Below are positions 57,901 through 64,000 of a DNA stretch of 64,000 nt, piece by piece. The position numbers were made by a program, and so were the translations under genes. The notes beneath the pieces are model-generated. The model made no database searches and had not been told where the DNA came from. It saw nothing but the letters and a program-made list of their open reading frames with translations. The DNA comes from Chrysomallon squamiferum (taxonomy: Eukaryota; Mollusca; Gastropoda; Neomphalida; Peltospiridae), in NCBI GenBank assembly GCA_012295275.1, contig CM022671.1:13929178-13993177 (forward strand), given 5' to 3'. Position 1 is the stretch's first letter; every line of letters starts with the position of its first letter.

Positions 57901-60900
57901 TTTGATGTGAAATCTATTTGTGGAAATTTGTGAATAAAACATTCATCAATGTTTGAGAAAATATTTAATATAATAATAAATTTATTATTCATTCGTTATC
58001 ACATTATTTGTTATTTTTCTTATAATAATATTATTAAAATTATTAAAGAATTATTTCATAATTTAATAATTTAATCTTAAAATTTAATTATATAAATTTA
58101 ATGAAAATTGATAATATATCTTTTCATTTTTTTTTTTTTTTTACTCAATTTATTTATTATATTAAATAAATATTATAATCGGGTCGCTCTAACCTGAATA
58201 ATCAAAGTATAAACATTAACAAAGGTAGATAACTCTATATCAGAATACATTCCTTTTAACCTCAATTATCAACCAGAAAAATGTAACAAAAGGGACATAA
58301 CTCTAAATTTATATTTTGATATAACTCTGAACTTGAAATATGATAATGATAGTGAAAACTTAAAAATGCAAGTATAGTTTTCTACGCTATACATTCGTCC
58401 GATGGTAAAAGGAGAAAGAAATGAATATTTGTTATATTGAATAAAATATTTCTTAATAATAGTCACCAGCGAATATATTCACAAAGAGAGTTATTTCCCT
58501 TTAATATGAAAACGAATACTTTCTCGGATGGAGTTATCTCCCCTTTCTTACATTATAAAAGGGTTTATCAGAATTACTTGATATGAAATCAATTTGTGGA
58601 AATATGTGAATAGAAGGTTCATCAAAGTTTGTGGAAATATGCGAACAGAAGATTCATCATAGTTTGTAAAAATATTTAATGTAATAAAATATTTATTATT
58701 GATTCATTGTGCCACTATTTGTTATTTTTCGTTTAATATTATTATCAAAATTATCAAACAATTATTTAATAATTTAATATATATTCTTAAAATTTAATTA
58801 TGTAAATTCAATGAAAATTGCTAATTTATCTTTTTCATTTTTTTGTTTAGACTTATTTTATTTATTTTATTATATTGTATAAGCATCTCTTAATAATAGC
58901 CACAAGCGAACATATTCACAAATAGAGTTAAGTCCCTTTAATATGAAAACGAATAAATTCTGGGATGGAGTTATCTCCCCTATCTGACTTTTTTGTGCGT
59001 TGATTATTCAGGTTAAAACGAACGTATTTATGCATAGAGTTATCTCCACTTCTTACTGTTTGCAGATCAGAGTCAATAAACATTATACAACGGTTTTATC
59101 ACAGTGACTTGATGTGAAATCTATGTGTGGAAATTTGTGAATAAAAGATTCGTCAATGTTTGCGAAAATATTTAATATAATAATAAATTTATTATTGATT
59201 CGTTATCCCATATTTTTTTTTCTTATAATAATATTATTATAAATATTAAAGAATTATTTGATAAATTAATAACTTAATCTTAAAATTCAATTATATAAAT
59301 TTAATGAAAATTGATAATTTATCTTTTTCATTTTCTTTTCTTTACTTAATTTATTTATTATATTAAATAAATGTCATAATCGGGTCCCTCTGACCTGGAT
59401 AATCAAAGTATAAACAGTAACAAGGGTAGATAACTCTATATAAGAATATGTTCGTTTTAACCTGAATAATCAAGCAGAAAAAAATGTAAGAGAGGGGAGA
59501 TAACTCTATCCGAGAGTTTATTCGTTTTCGTGTTAAAGGGAGATAACTCTGTATAAGAATATGTTCGCTTGTGATTAACGTTCAGGTATATTTTCAACCA
59601 ATGGAATCCAATAATTTAATTTAATTAGTGGACTCTGTTTAATCATTTGATAAGAATTTTAAATAATGAATGATTTTTATATTGAAATTATAGATCAGAC
59701 GGAAATATTTATAGGATATTCTTTATTTGTTATATTAGTATATCAATATATAAAAGGTAAATAACATTTTTTTATATATATTAATAATAATAATTCACTG
59801 TTGCAAATATATAATTTGTTGAAATCTAAAATTTACAAAAAGAACATTTATATTTTGATAAAACTCTGAACTTGAAATATGATAAGGATAGGGAAAACTT
59901 AAAAATGCAAGAATTGTTTTCTACACTATACTTTCGTCCGATGGTAAAAGGAGAAAGAAATGAATATTTGTTATATTGAATAAAATATTTCTGAATAATA
60001 GTTACCAGCGAATATATTCACAAAGAGAGTTATTTCCCTTTAATATGAAAACGAATACTTTCTCGGATGGAGTTATCTCCCCTTTCTTACATTATAAAAG
60101 GGTTTATCAGAATTACTTGATATGAAATCAATTTGTGGAAATATGTGAATAGAAGTTTCATCAAAGTTTGTGGAAATATGCGAATAGAAGATTCATCATA
60201 GTTTGTAAAAATATTTAATGTAATAAAATATTTATTATTGATTCATTGTGCCACTATTTGTTATTTTTCGTTTAATATTATTATCAAAATTATCAAACAA
60301 TTATTTAATAATTTAATATATATTCTTAAAATTTAATTATGTAAATTCAATGAAAATTGCTAATTTATCTTTTTCATTTTTTTGTTTAGACTTATTTTAT
60401 TTATTTTATTATATTGTATAAGCATCTCTTAATAATAGCCACAAGCGAACATATTCACAAATAGAGTTAAGTCCCTTTAATATGAAAACGAATAAATTCT
60501 GGGATGGAGTTATCTCCCCTATCTGACTTTTTTGTGCGTTGATTATTCAGGTTAAAACGAACGTATTTATGCATAGAGTTATCTCCACTTCTTACTGTTT
60601 GCAGATCAGAGTCATTAAACATTATACAACGGTTTTATCACAGTGACTTGATGTGAAATCTATGTGTGGAAATTTGTGAATAAAAGATTCGTCAATGTTT
60701 GCGAAAATATTTAATATAATAATAAATTTATTATTGATTCGTTATCCCATATTTTTTTTTCTTATAATAATATTATTATAAATATTAAAGAATTATTTGA
60801 TAAATTAATAACTTAATCTTAAAATTCAATTATATAAATTTAATGAAAATTGATAATTTATCTTTTTCATTTTTTTTTTTTTTTTACTTAATTTATTTAT

Positions 60901-63900
60901 TATATTAAATAAATGTCATAATCGGGTCCCTCTGACCTGGATAATCAAAGTATAAACAGTAACAAGGGTAGATAACTCTATATAAGAATATGTTCGTTTT
61001 AACCTGAATAATCAAGCAGAAAAAATGTAAGAGAGGGGAGATAACTCTATCCGAGAGTTTATTCGTTTTCGTGTTAAAGGGAGATAACTCTGTATAAGAA
61101 TATGTTCGTTTTAACCTGAATAATCAAGCAGAAAAATGTAAGAGAGGGGAGATAACGTTATCCGAGAGTTTATTCGTTTTCGTGTTAAAGGGAGATAACT
61201 CTGTATAAGAATATGTTCGCTTGTGATTAACGTTCAGGTATATTTTCAACCAATGGAATCCAATAATTTAATTTAATTTAATTAGTGGACTCTGTTTAAT
61301 CATTTGATAAGCATTTTAAATAATGAATGATTATAGATCAGACGGAAATATTTATAGGATATTCTTTATTTGTTATATTAGTATATCAATATATAAAAGG
61401 TAAATAACATATTTTTATATATATTAATAATAATAATTCACTGTTGCAAATATCTAATTTGTTGAAATCTAAAATTTACAAAAAGAACATTTATATTTTG
61501 ATAAAACTCTGAACTTGAAATATGATAAGGATAGGGAAAACTTAAAAATGCAAGAATTGTTTTAAATAGAAAATATTTAATATAATAATAAATTTATTAT
61601 TGATTCGTTATCCCATATTTTTTTTTCTTATAATAATATTATTATAAATATTAAAGAATTATTTGATAAATTAATAACTTAATCTTAAAATTCAATTATA
61701 TAAATTTAATGAAAATTGATAATTTATCTTTTTCATTTTTTTTTTTTTCTTACTTAATTTATTTATTATATTAAATAAATGTCATAATCGGGTCCCTCTG
61801 ACCTGGATAATCAAAGTATAAACAGTAACAAGGGTAGATAACTCTATATAAGAATATGTTCGTTTTAACCTGAATAATCAAGCAGAAAAAAAATGTGAGA
61901 GGGGAGATAACTCTATCCGAGAGTTTATTCGTTTTCGTGTTAAAGGGAGATAACTCTGTATAAGAATATGTTCGTTTTAACCTGAATAATCAAGCAGAAA
62001 AATGTAAGAGAGGGGAGATAACTCTATCCGAGAGTTTATTCGTTTTCGTGTTAAAGGGAAATAACTCTGTATAAGAATATGTTCGCTTGTGATTAACGTT
62101 CAGGTATATTTTCAACCAATGGAATCCAATAATTTAATTTAATTTAATTAGTGGACTCTGTTTAATCATTTGATAAGCATTTTAAATAATGAATGATATT
62201 TATATTGAAATTATAGATCAGACGGAAATATTTATAGGATATTCTTTATTTGTTATATTAGTATATCAATATATAAAAGGTAAATAACATATTTTTATAT
62301 ATATTAATAATAATAATTCACTGTTGCAAATATCTAATTTGTTGAAATCTAAAATTTACAAAAAGAACATTTATATTTTGATAAAACTCTGAACTTGAAA
62401 TATGATAAGGATAGGGAAAACTTAAAAATGCAAGAATTGTTTTCTACACTATACTTTCGTCCGATGGTAAAAGGAGAAAGAAATGAATATTTGTTATATT
62501 GAATAAAATATTTCTCAATAATAGTTACCAGCGAATATATTCACAAAGAGAGTTATTTCCCTTTAATATGAAAACGAATACTTTCTCGGATGGAGTTATC
62601 TCCCCTTTCTTACACTATAAAAGGGTTTATCAGAATTACTTGATATGAAATCAATTTGTGGAAATATGTGAATAGAAGTTTCATCAAAGTTTGTGGAAAT
62701 ATGCGAATAGAAGATTCATCATAGTTTGTAAAAAATATTTAATGTAATAAAATATTTATTATTGATTCATTGTGCCACTATTTGTTATTTTTTTTCGTTT
62801 AATATTATTATCAAAATTATCAAACAATTATTTAATAATTTAATACATATTCTTAAAATTTAATTATGTAAATTCAATGAAAATTGCTAATTTTCTTTTT
62901 TTTCATTTTTGTTTAGACTTATTTTATTTATTTTATTATATTGTATAAGCATCTCTTAATAATAGCCACAAGCGAACATATTCACAAATAGAGTTAAGTC
63001 CCTTTAATATGAAAACGAATAAATTCTGGGATGGAGTTATCTCCCCTATCTGACTTTTTTGTGCGTTGATTATTCAGGTTAAAACGAACGTATTTATGCA
63101 TAGAGTTATCTCCACTTCTTACTGTTTGCAGATCAGAGTCATTAAACATTATACAACGGTTTTATCACAGTGACTTGATGTGAAATCTATGTGTGGAAAT
63201 TTGTGAATAAAAGATTCGTCAATGTTTGCGAAAATATTTAATATAATAATAAATTTATTATTGATTCGTTATCCCATATTTTTTTTTCTTATAATAATAT
63301 TATTATAAATATTAAAGAATTATTTGATAAATTAATAACTTAATCTTAAAATTCAATTATATAAATTTAATGAAAATTGATAATTTATCTTTTTCATTTT
63401 TTTTTTTTTTTACTTAATTTATTTATTATATTAAATAAATGTCATAATCGGGTCCCTCTGACCTGGATAATCAAAGTATAAACAGTAACAAGGGTAGATA
63501 ACTCTATATAAGAATATGTTCGTTTTAACCTGAATAATCAAGCAGAAAAAATGTAAGAGAGGGGAGATAACTCTATCCGAGAGTTTATTCGTTTTCGTGT
63601 TAAAGGGAGATAACTCTGTATAAGAATATGTTCGTTTTAACCTGAATAATCAAGCAGAAAAATGTAAGAGAGGGGAGATAACGCTATCCGAGAGTTTATT
63701 CGTTTTCGTGTTAAAGGGATATAACTCTGTATAAGAATATGTTCGCTTGTGATTAACGTTCAGGTATATTTTCAACCAATGGAATCCAATAATTTAATTT
63801 AATTTAATTAGTGGACTCTGTTTAATCATTTGATAAGCATTTTAAATAATGAATGAATGATTATAGATCAGACGGAAATATTTATAGGATATTCTTTATT

Positions 63901-64000
63901 TGTTATATTAGTATATCAATATATAAAAGGTAAATAACATATTTTTATATATATTAATAATAATAATTCACTGTTGCAAATATCTAATTTGTTGAAATCT
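57850..64000. repeat. Satellite array of ~1.54-1.65-kb units with palindromic GAGATAAC modules, continuing past the window
   Basis: The marker cgtccgatggtaaaagg occurs at 58396, 59935 and 62458. The marker gaaaatatttaatataataa occurs near 57957, 59163, 60703, 61567 and 63229. The intervals fit a unit of about 1540 bases, or 1650 when a ~112-base module is doubled. One unit is truncated to 863 bases by a deletion of about 790 bases joined at about 61563. Units contain many gggagataactct motifs in both orientations, next to attcgttttcgtgttaaa and gaatatgttcg. Comparable blocks of neighbouring units (58440-58570 against 59980-60110) differ at only a few bases, so the array is young or homogenised. 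The leftmost unit is most diverged. No coding frame is conserved in the units. Confidence 0.92.
59440..59580. repeat. 112-bp GAGATAAC module (single copy in this satellite unit; doubled in later units)
   Basis: The module runs from gttcgttttaacctgaataa through gaggggagataactctatcc and ttcgttttcgtgttaaaggg to agataactctgtataagaat. It is present once here and twice in tandem at 60992-61215, 61857-62090 and 63508-63745. Confidence 0.8.

Noticed and set aside
57850-64000. CRISPR-like or bacterial repeat array
   Set aside because: Unit length above 1.5 kb, no spacer pattern, and the surroundings are clearly eukaryotic.

Overview
This is an animal nuclear genome window. It is AT-rich, with intron-rich genes, long AT introns, many microsatellites and decayed transposons. 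The satellite at the right end carries many GGGAGATAACTCT-type palindromic motifs; from memory this motif is common in molluscan DNA, so a mollusc (or other lophotrochozoan) is my best guess. No species is claimed.

Three multi-exon genes account for most of the coding sequence. (1) 1-3580, plus strand: the C-terminal ~554 residues of a CLCA-family protein (calcium-activated chloride channel regulator), cut by the window edge, ending in a fibronectin-like domain, one membrane helix and a short tail. (2) 9662-25779, minus strand: a complete MET/RON-type receptor tyrosine kinase of about 1372 residues in 19 exons (signal peptide, Sema, PSI, IPT repeats, membrane helix, kinase, YVN docking tail). 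All intron phases are consistent except one donor that I could not fix. (3) 33266-47234, plus strand: a CNBD2-like cyclic-nucleotide-binding-domain protein of about 685 residues in 17 exons, with a poly(A) signal. MET and CNBD2 are divergently oriented, 7.5 kb apart.

The rest is accessory sequence. A decayed second copy of the CLCA last exon and 3'UTR lies at 6.17-6.58 kb. A broken Ty3/gypsy element is at 7.2-8.2 kb. A Tigger remnant (10.4-11.0 kb) and a MITE-like element (17.5-18.2 kb) sit in MET introns. A 33-bp minisatellite abuts a MET splice acceptor. A 2.2-kb hAT element with recognisable ends but a broken transposase lies 22 bp inside a CNBD2 intron. Relics of two LINEs and of a gag/RT element lie on the minus strand between 49 and 56.2 kb. 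A broken unidentified ORF at 57 kb runs into a satellite of ~1.54-1.65-kb units that fills the window from about 57.85 kb to its end.

I found no previously undescribed multigene system. The most unusual items are the satellite architecture and its junction with a decayed ORF, the minisatellite that resembles the neighbouring MET exon, and the CLCA 3'-end duplicate that has lost its membrane segment.
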